Shown piece by piece: positions 42,886 to 50,530 of a DNA stretch of 64,000 nt. Below the pieces are notes generated by a model. That model saw only the letters and a program-made list of their open reading frames with translations, did no database searches and was not told the origin of the DNA. Position 1 is the first letter of the stretch. Each line of letters starts with the position of its first letter. The stretch comes from Alkalicoccus halolimnae (lineage in GTDB: Bacteria > Bacillota > Bacilli > Bacillales > Salisediminibacteriaceae). A program made the translations under genes and the position numbers. The DNA lies in the NCBI RefSeq assembly GCF_008014775.2, contig NZ_CP144914.1, positions 558,001 through 622,000 of the forward strand. The letters run 5' to 3'.

Positions 42886-44652
42886 ATGATGAAACGATTA
42901 CAGCCGGATGATATTGCAGCAGCGAGACACCTGTTTTTTACAGGAAAAGGAGGTGTCGGTAAAACATCCACCGCCTGTGCGGCAGCAGTCAACCTTGCGG
43001 AAAAAGGAAAAAAAGTACTGATTGTAAGCACCGATCCTGCTTCGAACCTGCAGGATGTCTTTGGCATGGAACTGCCTAATGAGCCGACCCCTGTGGAGCA
43101 TATTCCGAATTTATATGCGGCAAACCTGGATCCGGAAGAAGCGGCCCGCGAATACCGCGAACAGATGGTGGAACCATACCGCGGCCTGCTCCCCGAATCC
43201 GCTATTGCGAGCATGGAAGAGCAGCTTTCCGGAGCCTGCACAGTCGAAATTGCGGCATTTGACGAATTTTCAACACTGCTCGCTGACCGGGAGACAACGG
43301 ATCAGTTTGATCATATTATTTTTGATACGGCACCGACCGGCCACACGCTGCGTCTGCTGCAGCTTCCGACGGCCTGGAGTGATTTTCTCGAAGGAAACGA
43401 AAACGGCGCTTCCTGCCTGGGACCGCTCGCCGGTCTGGAAAAGAAAAAAGACCTTTATGCGAAAACAGTGGAAGCATTGTCAAACGGGGACGAAACGGTA
43501 CTTGTGCTTGTTGCAAGACCGGATGACTCTTCGCTCAGCGAAGCAGCGCGGGCAGGGCGTGAGCTGTCTGAGATCGGCATTAAAAATCAGAATCTAATTA
43601 TCAATGGACTTTTTGAGCGGCATTCCAATGACGAAACGGCATTGCAGCTGGAAGAAAAACAGCGTGCGGCGCTGGCCGCTCTTCCAGAGGAAATCAAGCA
43701 GACGCCGACGTTTTATCTGCCGCTCGTCCCCTTTAATTTAACGGGACTGGATGCTTTAAGGAATTTCTTTAAGGAAGAAGTAATTTACGATACGGAGCTT
43801 CCGGCTGAGCAGGCTTCCCTTGAGCTTTCTTCCGTCAAAGCTGTAGTGGATGATCTGTCCCCGAAAAATCACGGCGTCTTCATGACGATGGGCAAAGGCG
43901 GCGTCGGGAAAACAACGATGGCAGCAGCCGTTGCGGTCGGCCTCGCCGAACGCGGACATCAGGTGCATCTGACGACGACCGACCCTGCCGCTCATTTGAC
44001 ACACGTACTCAATGAAGAATCGTTTTCAGGTACACTGAACATCAGTAAAATTGATCCGAAAACGGAAGTCGAAAACTATAAGCAGAATGTGCTCGGCAGC
44101 CTGAGCAGTGAACTGTCGGAAGAGGAATACGCCTACATTAAAGAAGATCTGGAATCCCCGTGTACCGAAGAAATTGCCGTATTTCAGGCTTTTGCTGAAG
44201 TCGTCGATAAAGCACAGGACGGATTTGTTGTTATTGATACGGCACCGACCGGCCATACGCTGCTGCTCCTGGATGCTGCGGAGTCGTACCACCGGGAAGT
44301 GGAAAGAACGGCGGGCAAGGCTTCGGAAGCGGTGAAAAAGCTGCTTCCGCGTCTGCGGGACCCGGAGCAGACGTTCGTTTCACTTGTCACACTGCCGGAA
44401 GCAACACCGGTGTTTGAAGCCGGGCGTCTTCAGGAAGATCTGCGCCGGGCAGGAATTGAGCCGGCCTGGTGGATAATCAATCAAAGTTTTCAGGCTTCTC
44501 AGACTACCGATCCGATATTAAAAGGACGGGCTTACGCAGAGCAGGAATGGATTGAAAAAGTGAAAAAGGTACTCGCTCCCCGCACGGTAATCGTTCCGTG
44601 GCAGGCGGATAAAGTGATCGGCCTCGAAAAATTGAAGACGATGATGTCTTAA
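42886..44652 (+). CDS. arsA: ArsA arsenical pump-driving ATPase
   Basis: The 588-residue ATPase has two homologous halves. P-loops are GKGGVGKTS (about 20-28) and GKGGVGKTT (about 336-344), with switch regions DTAPTGHTLRLL and DTAPTGHTLLLL in each half. The three metalloid-binding cysteines of E. coli ArsA (113, 172, 422) correspond to Cys118 (SGACTVEI), Cys177 (GASCLGP) and Cys426 (SPCTEEI), so allosteric activation by As(III)/Sb(III) is expected. It docks on ArsB and makes the pump ATP-driven. AAAGGAG precedes the ATG. No arsD chaperone gene is beside it, which is unusual. Confidence 0.95.
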   Translation: MMKRLQPDDIAAARHLFFTGKGGVGKTSTACAAAVNLAEKGKKVLIVSTDPASNLQDVFGMELPNEPTPVEHIPNLYAANLDPEEAAREYREQMVEPYRGLLPESAIASMEEQLSGACTVEIAAFDEFSTLLADRETTDQFDHIIFDTAPTGHTLRLLQLPTAWSDFLEGNENGASCLGPLAGLEKKKDLYAKTVEALSNGDETVLVLVARPDDSSLSEAARAGRELSEIGIKNQNLIINGLFERHSNDETALQLEEKQRAALAALPEEIKQTPTFYLPLVPFNLTGLDALRNFFKEEVIYDTELPAEQASLELSSVKAVVDDLSPKNHGVFMTMGKGGVGKTTMAAAVAVGLAERGHQVHLTTTDPAAHLTHVLNEESFSGTLNISKIDPKTEVENYKQNVLGSLSSELSEEEYAYIKEDLESPCTEEIAVFQAFAEVVDKAQDGFVVIDTAPTGHTLLLLDAAESYHREVERTAGKASEAVKKLLPRLRDPEQTFVSLVTLPEATPVFEAGRLQEDLRRAGIEPAWWIINQSFQASQTTDPILKGRAYAEQEWIEKVKKVLAPRTVIVPWQADKVIGLEKLKTMMS

Positions 44653-44800
44653 AACTTCTTTCATCATCTATAGAAGTATCGTCCTCCGCCGGTGTGCGGA
44701 AGGATATCTTTGATAAATAAAAACAGGGGGAGGGGGAAGAATCCCTTCCACTGTTTTTGATTTTCGAAACTCAACATAGACGCAGGAGGCCCTACATAAC

Positions 44801-46132
44801 ATGACACAAATCGTATTAGCTTCGGCTATTTTTGTTTTAACCCTTATTCTTGTTATCTGGCAGCCGCGGGGACTCTCGATCGGCTGGTCTGCTTCAGCCG
44901 GGGCTGTTCTTGCGCTGCTCGTCGGAGTCGTCAGTTTCCAGGACGTCGGAGAAGTAACCGGCATCGTCTGGAATGCGACGCTGACTTTTATCGGTATTAT
45001 TATCATTTCGCTTATTTTAGATGAAATCGGCTTCTTTGAATGGGCGGCGCTTCACATGGCGAAAGTTGCAAAGGGAAACGGCGTGAAAATGTTCGTTTTC
45101 GTTTCGCTGCTTGGATCGGTCGTGGCTGCGCTGTTTGCAAACGACGGGGCGGCGCTGATTTTAACGCCGATCGTCCTTGCTATGGTCCGCGCCCTGAATT
45201 TTAAAGAAGCGATGATTCTTCCGTTTATTATGGCCAGCGGTTTTATTGCGGATTCGACTTCGCTGCCTCTGATGATAAGCAACCTTGTAAACATCGTTTC
45301 AGCGGACTATTTTGGTATTGGATTTATCGAATATGCGTCCTACATGATCGTCCCGAACTTTTTCGCTCTCGGGGCAAGTATTCTCGTTTTGTATATTTAT
45401 TTCCGGAAAGACATTCCGAAAAAATATGATATGTCGATGCTGCGTACTCCTAAAGACGCGATTAAGGACCACCGCATGTTCCACATGTCCTGGTTCGTGC
45501 TTGGCCTGCTTCTGGCCGGGTATTTCCTGAGCGAATTTATTTATATTACGAATCCGGTCAGCGGCGAGTCGATGACGTTTCCCGTCTCCTTTGTTGCGAT
45601 GACGATCGCTGTTCTCTTCCTACTTATGGCGAGAAGAAGTCCCGCGGTCAATACGCGTCAAGTCATGAAAGGCGCTCCCTGGGCGATTGTCGTTTTCTCT
45701 ATCGGAATGTACGTCGTCGTATTCGGACTCAGAAATGTCGGTTTAACCGATGTGCTCGCAGGTGTTCTCCAGAGTTCTGCTCAGGGCGGTATGTTCTTTG
45801 GGATTATGTCGATGGGCTTTATCGCTGCGTTTCTTTCTTCGATCATGAACAATATGCCGACGGTAATGATCAATGCGCTCGCGATTAATGATGCGAACCT
45901 GACAGGGGCGATGAAGGATGCCTTTATTTATGCAAACATTATAGGTTCGGATCTGGGTCCGAAAATCACCCCGATCGGTTCCCTTGCGACACTGCTCTGG
46001 CTGCATGTTTTAGCTACGAAAGGATTCAGAATTTCCTGGGGCTACTACTTTATGGTGGGGATTGTTATTACTATTCCTACGCTGTTTATTACGCTGACAG
46101 GGCTGTATCTATGGTTCCTCGTTATCGGATAA
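44801..46132 (+). CDS. arsB: ArsB arsenite/antimonite efflux membrane protein
   Basis: The 443-residue protein has about twelve helices and ArsB landmarks: [12 protein letters not shown] near residue 26, [18 protein letters not shown] near 107, and [13 protein letters not shown] near 350. It expels As(OH)3 from the cytoplasm, alone by membrane potential or with ArsA. ACGCAGGAGG precedes the ATG. The gap of 148 bases after arsA has no obvious terminator, so the operon arsR-arsA-arsB probably continues here. Confidence 0.92.
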   Translation: MTQIVLASAIFVLTLILVIWQPRGLSIGWSASAGAVLALLVGVVSFQDVGEVTGIVWNATLTFIGIIIISLILDEIGFFEWAALHMAKVAKGNGVKMFVFVSLLGSVVAALFANDGAALILTPIVLAMVRALNFKEAMILPFIMASGFIADSTSLPLMISNLVNIVSADYFGIGFIEYASYMIVPNFFALGASILVLYIYFRKDIPKKYDMSMLRTPKDAIKDHRMFHMSWFVLGLLLAGYFLSEFIYITNPVSGESMTFPVSFVAMTIAVLFLLMARRSPAVNTRQVMKGAPWAIVVFSIGMYVVVFGLRNVGLTDVLAGVLQSSAQGGMFFGIMSMGFIAAFLSSIMNNMPTVMINALAINDANLTGAMKDAFIYANIIGSDLGPKITPIGSLATLLWLHVLATKGFRISWGYYFMVGIVITIPTLFITLTGLYLWFLVIG

Positions 46133-46140
46133 CGCTTCTT

Positions 46141-46169
46141 CCTCCGCAGATTCTGCGGGGGATTTTTTT
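46141..46169 (+). terminator. Terminator of the ars operon
   Basis: CCTCCGCAG pairs with CTGCGGGGG and is followed by ATTTTTTT. Confidence 0.8.
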
Positions 46170-46249
46170 GGGAAGCTGAGGGAAGAAGGGTTTTAAGGAA
46201 AAGTGAAGAAGTTTGTAGTATATGAAAGAAAAAAGGAGCGGAAGCAGTT

Positions 46250-47776
46250 ATGTATGTTGTTACAAGCGAAGAAATGAGAAAAATAGATGCCTATGCCATT
46301 CAAAAAATAGGACTGCCGAGTCTCGTGTTAATGGAAAATGCAGGTCGCGGGGCGGCGAAAGCAGCCGTATCCGGCGAACAGGCGGAAATCCGGCGATGGG
46401 CGGTGCTTGTCGGGAAAGGCAATAACGGGGGAGACGGAGTCGCTGCCTCCCGTCATTTAATGGAGTGGGGTTTTTCTCCAACGATCATTTATGTGGATAA
46501 TCCGGACTCTTTTCAGGGCGAAGCGGCGATTCAGCGCGACATTGCAGCTGCCTTCGGCGTCCCGTCGGTTATCTATGAAGAAGGAGAAGTGAACTGGGCG
46601 GATTATGACGGTATTGTCGATGCTCTGCTCGGAACCGGCAGCAGCGGGGCTCCCCGAAAGAAGTATGCTTCGCTGATCATCGAAGCGAATGAAAGCGTGC
46701 TGCCGATAACCGCGATGGATATACCGAGCGGACTGGATCCGGACACCGGCCAGGTTCATACGCCCTGCATTCAGGCGGAACGAACCGCAGCACTTGCCTA
46801 TACGAAGCGCGGTCTGGAGCAGTACCCGGGTCTGAAACAAGCCGGGGAAGTGAGCATCTGTTCAATCGGAATAATGGCCGATCTCGCTTCTGAGCATGAC
46901 GTGCGAACCTTCCGGACAGATGCAGCGATGCTGGAAAAAAGATTCGGCATTTATCACGGAGAGCCTGCGAGAGAAGCGGACTCCAACAAAGGCACTTACG
47001 GCCACGTGCTGACAGCTGCCGGCACCCGGTTGATGGCCGGGGCCGGACTTATGAGTGCGACAGCTTCCCTTCGTATCGGAGCGGGACTGGTAACCTGGGC
47101 AGTCCCGGAGCGGGTACTCGACAACGTCGTCGGCCGCCAGCCGGAAATAATGCTTACCGCCTTTGCCGATGAAGGAACCGGCGACTGGTCAGCAGTAAAA
47201 GCATCGGACGTGGTGAACGTAATAGAAAACAAGCAGGCTGCGGTCCTCGGCCCGGGAATGGGGCGGTGGAAAAAAGACCGGGACTGGCTGGAGAAGATAT
47301 GGAAAACGTCCAGCTGCCCGCTTGTTATTGATGCCGACGGGCTGAACATTCTTTCCGAAACAAATTTTTCTCTTTGGAAAAAGCGGAGTGCTCCGGTTAT
47401 TCTTACACCGCACCCGGGTGAAATGGCAAGGCTTTGCGGCTGCTCCGTAAAGGAAGTGCAGCAGGACCGGATCGGTATCGCCCGTCAGTTTGCGGAGAAA
47501 AATGGAGTCGTGGTCGTATTAAAAGGAGCGCGAACGGTCACGGCGGCACCTGATGGATCAGTAAGTATCAACACGACTGGCAATCCGAAGATGGCAACGG
47601 GCGGTGCGGGGGATGTGTTAACCGGAGTTATCGCAGGTCTGCTTGCTCAAGGTTTTGAGGCAGAAAGTGCCGCTGTTTACGGCGTGTATCTCCACGGACT
47701 CGCAGGCGACGAGGCAGCGCAGAAGCGCAGCCGTTCCCGCGCGGTAGCCGCGGGGGATATTATTGACGAATTATAA
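46250..47776 (+). CDS. nnr: Bifunctional NAD(P)HX epimerase/dehydratase (Nnr)
   Basis: The 508-residue enzyme repairs hydrated NADH/NADPH. The N-terminal YjeF_N epimerase (about 1-215) has SLVLMENAGRGA, VGKGNNGGDGVAASRHL and MDIPSGLDPDTG. The C-terminal ADP-dependent dehydratase (about 230-505) has LGPGMGRWKKD, VIDADGLNIL, ILTPHPGEMARL and GNPKMATGGAGDVLTG. All are intact. AAAAGGAGCGG precedes the ATG. It is its own unit after the ars terminator. Confidence 0.94.
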   Translation: MYVVTSEEMRKIDAYAIQKIGLPSLVLMENAGRGAAKAAVSGEQAEIRRWAVLVGKGNNGGDGVAASRHLMEWGFSPTIIYVDNPDSFQGEAAIQRDIAAAFGVPSVIYEEGEVNWADYDGIVDALLGTGSSGAPRKKYASLIIEANESVLPITAMDIPSGLDPDTGQVHTPCIQAERTAALAYTKRGLEQYPGLKQAGEVSICSIGIMADLASEHDVRTFRTDAAMLEKRFGIYHGEPAREADSNKGTYGHVLTAAGTRLMAGAGLMSATASLRIGAGLVTWAVPERVLDNVVGRQPEIMLTAFADEGTGDWSAVKASDVVNVIENKQAAVLGPGMGRWKKDRDWLEKIWKTSSCPLVIDADGLNILSETNFSLWKKRSAPVILTPHPGEMARLCGCSVKEVQQDRIGIARQFAEKNGVVVVLKGARTVTAAPDGSVSINTTGNPKMATGGAGDVLTGVIAGLLAQGFEAESAAVYGVYLHGLAGDEAAQKRSRSRAVAAGDIIDEL

Positions 47777-47884
47777 TAGGTCGGGACGGGTAAACGGGTT
47801 TGTAGTTTTTCAGGATTTTCCTTTTATGCAGAATGCAATGAATGATGTTTGTAAGGGGGGCTCTTTATAAGAAGTAAGAAGCTC

Positions 47885-48045
47885 CTCTGCGTTTTTACTG
47901 GGCGCTGGAGTGGCCCCCGGGCAGTGAAGGGCGAGTAAAAGATGCGTTCAACAGGGAGGAAAGGATTAACTGACGCCCTGCGCACTTATGGAAACGAAGG
48001 CGTCTTTTTACCGCTTATATACTCTATTTTCAAGGTGGCTTGCCA
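47885..48045 (+). repeat. Mosaic repeat, divergent copy
   Basis: GCTGGAGTGGCCCCCGGGC, CAACAGGGAGGAAAGGATTAA, TTATGGAAACGAAGGCG, CCGCTTATATACTC and TATTTTCAAGGTGGC follow the order of the 25566 copy with many changes. It fills the gap between nnr and the next gene. Confidence 0.55.
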
Positions 48046-48092
48046 GGAAGGTTGAAGATATTGAAATAGTATAGAGAGGAAGCATTTATTTA

Positions 48093-48569
48093 ATGAAGGA
48101 ATTGGAACGAAGGCTTATTTACTTGTTCACTGGAGAATTTTCTTCGATGGGAATATTTATTATTATTTATGTTTCTTATGACGTTAATCCTAATAACAGC
48201 CTTTCATTGATCTATGTATTCATCGTATTAAATTTTATCTTATTCCAGGCCGGTTTTTACTGGTTCATAAAGTGGAGGAGAATGAAGACAGAAAAAACAA
48301 TTTTTCCAAAACTTTATAAGGTCCTTAATCTGTGTAAGAAAGTGAACTTAGCTTTGATTGGTGCTGCGCCCATTTTTATTCTTAGTGAAATTGTTTTTTT
48401 GAACAGAGTTTCCTATTTTGAATTTTCTCTTATGATGCTCATTTATGTTTTCACTGTTATCGAACATATAAATTACTACCATATTCAATTAACGAATTAT
48501 AAAAAGGGGAGAGGAAGCAGGCCCTCGATTGATAAAGAAATAAATAGAGATTACAGGCAGGGAGGCTGA
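48093..48569 (+). CDS. Four-helix membrane protein, function unknown
   Basis: The 158-residue protein has hydrophobic helices at about 18-32, 38-58, 88-108 and 115-132 and a basic C-terminus (NYKKGRGSRPSIDKEINR). AGAGAGGA lies before the ATG, somewhat far. Its codons are more AT-rich than those of its neighbours, so it may have been acquired. Unrecognised. Confidence 0.65.
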   Translation: MKELERRLIYLFTGEFSSMGIFIIIYVSYDVNPNNSLSLIYVFIVLNFILFQAGFYWFIKWRRMKTEKTIFPKLYKVLNLCKKVNLALIGAAPIFILSEIVFLNRVSYFEFSLMMLIYVFTVIEHINYYHIQLTNYKKGRGSRPSIDKEINRDYRQGG

Positions 48570-48657
48570 ATACAGCGCTTTGTCAGTATTTGCTTTTTGT
48601 AGGATGACAAACGCAGCTTTAGCGAGACTCACCAGAGCGGTCCGACGGGCTCTGCTT

Positions 48658-48807
48658 CGTTCTTTTAAAGAGGGAAAAATCCGGATTTTCAACCTCTGGT
48701 TCTGAAAATGGCATAAGAACAGCCGTTTTTGGGTTTGGTAGAAGGAGAGGAGAACCGGTTCTCTTAATTGCTGCTTCGGTTCTGTTAATTCAGGGAGAAG
48801 TTTGAAG
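48658..48807 (+). repeat. 21-bp-period degenerate repeat array, left part
   Basis: GGTTCTCTTAATT (48757) and GGTTCTGTTAATT (48778) are 21 bases apart. CGTTCTTTTAAAG (48658) and GGTTCTGAAAATG (48698) fit a multiple of about 20, and AGTTTGAAG at 48799 is a possible further unit cut by the IS. Confidence 0.55.
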
Positions 48808-48879
48808 TTAGTATAAAAAGTGGACACGTGTTCATGATAGAATAACAGCTACTAAACAGAAAGCAGGGAGGGATCACGG

Positions 48880-49191
48880 ATGCCGAAAGGAGAGAATCAT
48901 TACGACAAAGGCTTCCGCCGGTATGTTGCCAAACTGGTCGTGCAGGATGGACGGAAGCCGGCGGATCTGGAGCGGGAGCTTGGCATTTCCTATAGTTCCC
49001 TCATGCGATGGATTAAAACGTATAAGGAAGAACAAGAAAAAGCAAAAAAGACGGACCAGGAGCGCCTCCTCACCGCCACGGAATACCGCAGTCAGCTGGA
49101 AGCTTCCGAGAAAGCGCGGCGGGAGCTGGAAGAGGAAAATGATATCTTAAAAAAAGCGCTGCACATCTTCGCGGAGGACCCGGAAAAGTAG
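48880..49191 (+). CDS. IS3-family transposase OrfA
   Basis: The 103-residue protein has a helix-turn-helix (KPADLERELGISYSSLMRWIKTYKEEQ) followed by a coiled coil (EASEKARRELEEENDILKKA) that dimerises OrfA/OrfAB. GCAGGGAGGG precedes the ATG. It binds the inverted ends of the element and, alone, tends to repress transposition. Confidence 0.92.
   Translation: MPKGENHYDKGFRRYVAKLVVQDGRKPADLERELGISYSSLMRWIKTYKEEQEKAKKTDQERLLTATEYRSQLEASEKARRELEEENDILKKALHIFAEDPEK
49149..49156 (+). promoter_or_regulatory. Programmed -1 frameshift site
   Basis: Seven A followed by G, with the OrfA frame TTA-AAA-AAA-G, is a typical IS3 slippery heptamer. After slipping one base back, the frame is open into OrfB, so an OrfAB fusion of about 404 residues is expected. 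Confidence 0.75.
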
Positions 49192-49232
49192 CATGGTTTA
49201 CGTTTATCGAGGAGCACGCGGAGGAACACCGC

Positions 49233-50090
49233 GTGACGAAGATGTGCCAGGTTCTCGGGGTCTCCCGTTCCGGGTATTATGACTACATCAAACGAAAGAA
49301 GGAAGGTCCCTCTTCGAGGGAAAGCGGGCGGCGGAAACTGGAGCAGGCGATCCGTTGGCTCTTTCTGGAGAGCCGCGAAACCTACGGCAGCCCGCGGATC
49401 CATGCCCGCCTGATCCAGGAAGGATGGATCGTCTCCCAAAAGACCGTGGCCAACCGGATGAAGGAGCTCGGGCTTGCGTCCCGCCGCTGCTGGAAACGGG
49501 TGGGCACCACGAAAGCTTCCGCTCACGGACAGGTATATCCCAATGAACTGGGACGTGCTTTTCGCCCGAAAGAGCTGGATCAGGCCTGGGCTGTGGATAT
49601 CACCTACATCCCAACCCTCGAAGGGGCGCTGTATTTCAACCCGGTGCTGGACCTGTGCTCCAAACGGATCCTGGCCTACAGCCTGGAGGATCATATGAAA
49701 ACGGAGCTGTCAAAACAGGCCCTGGAAGAGGCCCTCGGGCGTCGCCGGCCGGAGAAGGGACTGATTCATCACTCGGACCAGGGTTCGCAGTACACCGCCA
49801 AGGATTACGTGAACGTCCTGCAGGAAGTGAAAGCGACCATCAGTATGAGTGCCAGAGGCGACCCGTATGACAATGCCTGTCTGGAGTCCTTTTTTTCGGG
49901 ATTCAAGCAGGAATTCCTCTACCTCTGGGACCTGCCGAGCAAACGAGAAGCCCGGGAGCTGATCGCGGACTATGTGCACTTTTATAACGAGGAACGGCTG
50001 CATTCCACGCTCGGGTACGAGACCCCGGCCGCCTTTGAACGAGAGAAAAAAAGACAGACACTTTCATCGATCAGCTTTCCATCTGGATAA
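49233..50090 (+). CDS. IS3-family transposase OrfB (DDE integrase)
   Basis: The 285-residue catalytic part has an HTH_21 domain near the start (LEQAIRWLFLESRETYGSPRI) and an rve core with the DDE residues: Asp in WAVDITYIPT, Asp in HHSDQGSQYT and Glu in NACLESFFSGFK. It lies in the -1 frame relative to OrfA and is probably made as the OrfAB fusion; the internal GTG shown here has only a weak site. It is complete. Confidence 0.92.
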   Translation: MTKMCQVLGVSRSGYYDYIKRKKEGPSSRESGRRKLEQAIRWLFLESRETYGSPRIHARLIQEGWIVSQKTVANRMKELGLASRRCWKRVGTTKASAHGQVYPNELGRAFRPKELDQAWAVDITYIPTLEGALYFNPVLDLCSKRILAYSLEDHMKTELSKQALEEALGRRRPEKGLIHHSDQGSQYTAKDYVNVLQEVKATISMSARGDPYDNACLESFFSGFKQEFLYLWDLPSKREARELIADYVHFYNEERLHSTLGYETPAAFEREKKRQTLSSISFPSG

Positions 50091-50179
50091 AAGCGGGAAA
50101 CGTGGACAGAGTGGGAAAAACAGGAACAAAAGCAGAAAAAAGGTGACCGTGTTTTGTCCACTTTTTTGACAGAAGCACA

Positions 50180-50295
50180 AGTTCTGTTTATTCGAAGTCC
50201 GGTTTTAATAATCAGGAGAAAAGTTTTTTTAATGGCACGCGGTTCTGTTATTTCACAAGCAGGTTCTGTTAAAGGCAGCAAAAGTTCTTTTAATT
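50180..50295 (+). repeat. 21-bp-period degenerate repeat array, right part
   Basis: Units AGTTCTGTTTATT (50180), GGTTTTAATAATC (50201), AGTTTTTTTAATG (50222), GGTTCTGTTATTT (50241), GGTTCTGTTAAAG (50262) and AGTTCTTTTAATT (50283) are spaced by 21 bases, once 19. It continues the left part across the IS. Confidence 0.6.
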
Positions 50296-50474
50296 AAGAC
50301 CCGATCCGCTGTCGGAACATAGCGGCTTCTGTCTGTTCTGTCTCTCTACTCATCTCAGCAGAGCACCAGGCAGCAGCTCTTGTCCCGCAAAGGGCGGATT
50401 CAGTTTTTTCTTCCTGGTTCTGCCTCCGAATACGCTCTCACATACCAATGATAAAATGCTGGTGAAACTAAATA

Positions 50475-50518
50475 AAACCCCCGCTGTCCCGGAGAATCTC
50501 CAGAAACAGCGGGGGTTT
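50475..50518 (-). terminator. Terminator of the S-layer-like protein gene
   Basis: AAACCCCCGCTGT and ACAGCGGGGGTTT form a 13-bp stem; on the minus strand TATT follows the T-ending arm. Confidence 0.85.
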
Positions 50519-50530
50519 AAAAGGGTTCTA

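Larger units (their letters stand above)
48808..50171 (+). mobile_element. IS3-family insertion sequence (about 1.36 kb)
   Basis: Two overlapping transposase frames lie between inverted ends sharing AAAAAGTGGACA (left about 48814-48825, right inverted 50155-50171). GAAG flanks both sides (48804-48807 and 50172-50175), a candidate 4-bp target duplication. The frames are intact, so the element could be active. The exact left end is uncertain by two bases. Confidence 0.85.

Noticed and set aside
48658..50295. Possible CRISPR array at the 21-bp repeats
   Set aside because: Units are only 13 bases and degenerate, intervening parts are about 8 bases, and no cas gene is present.
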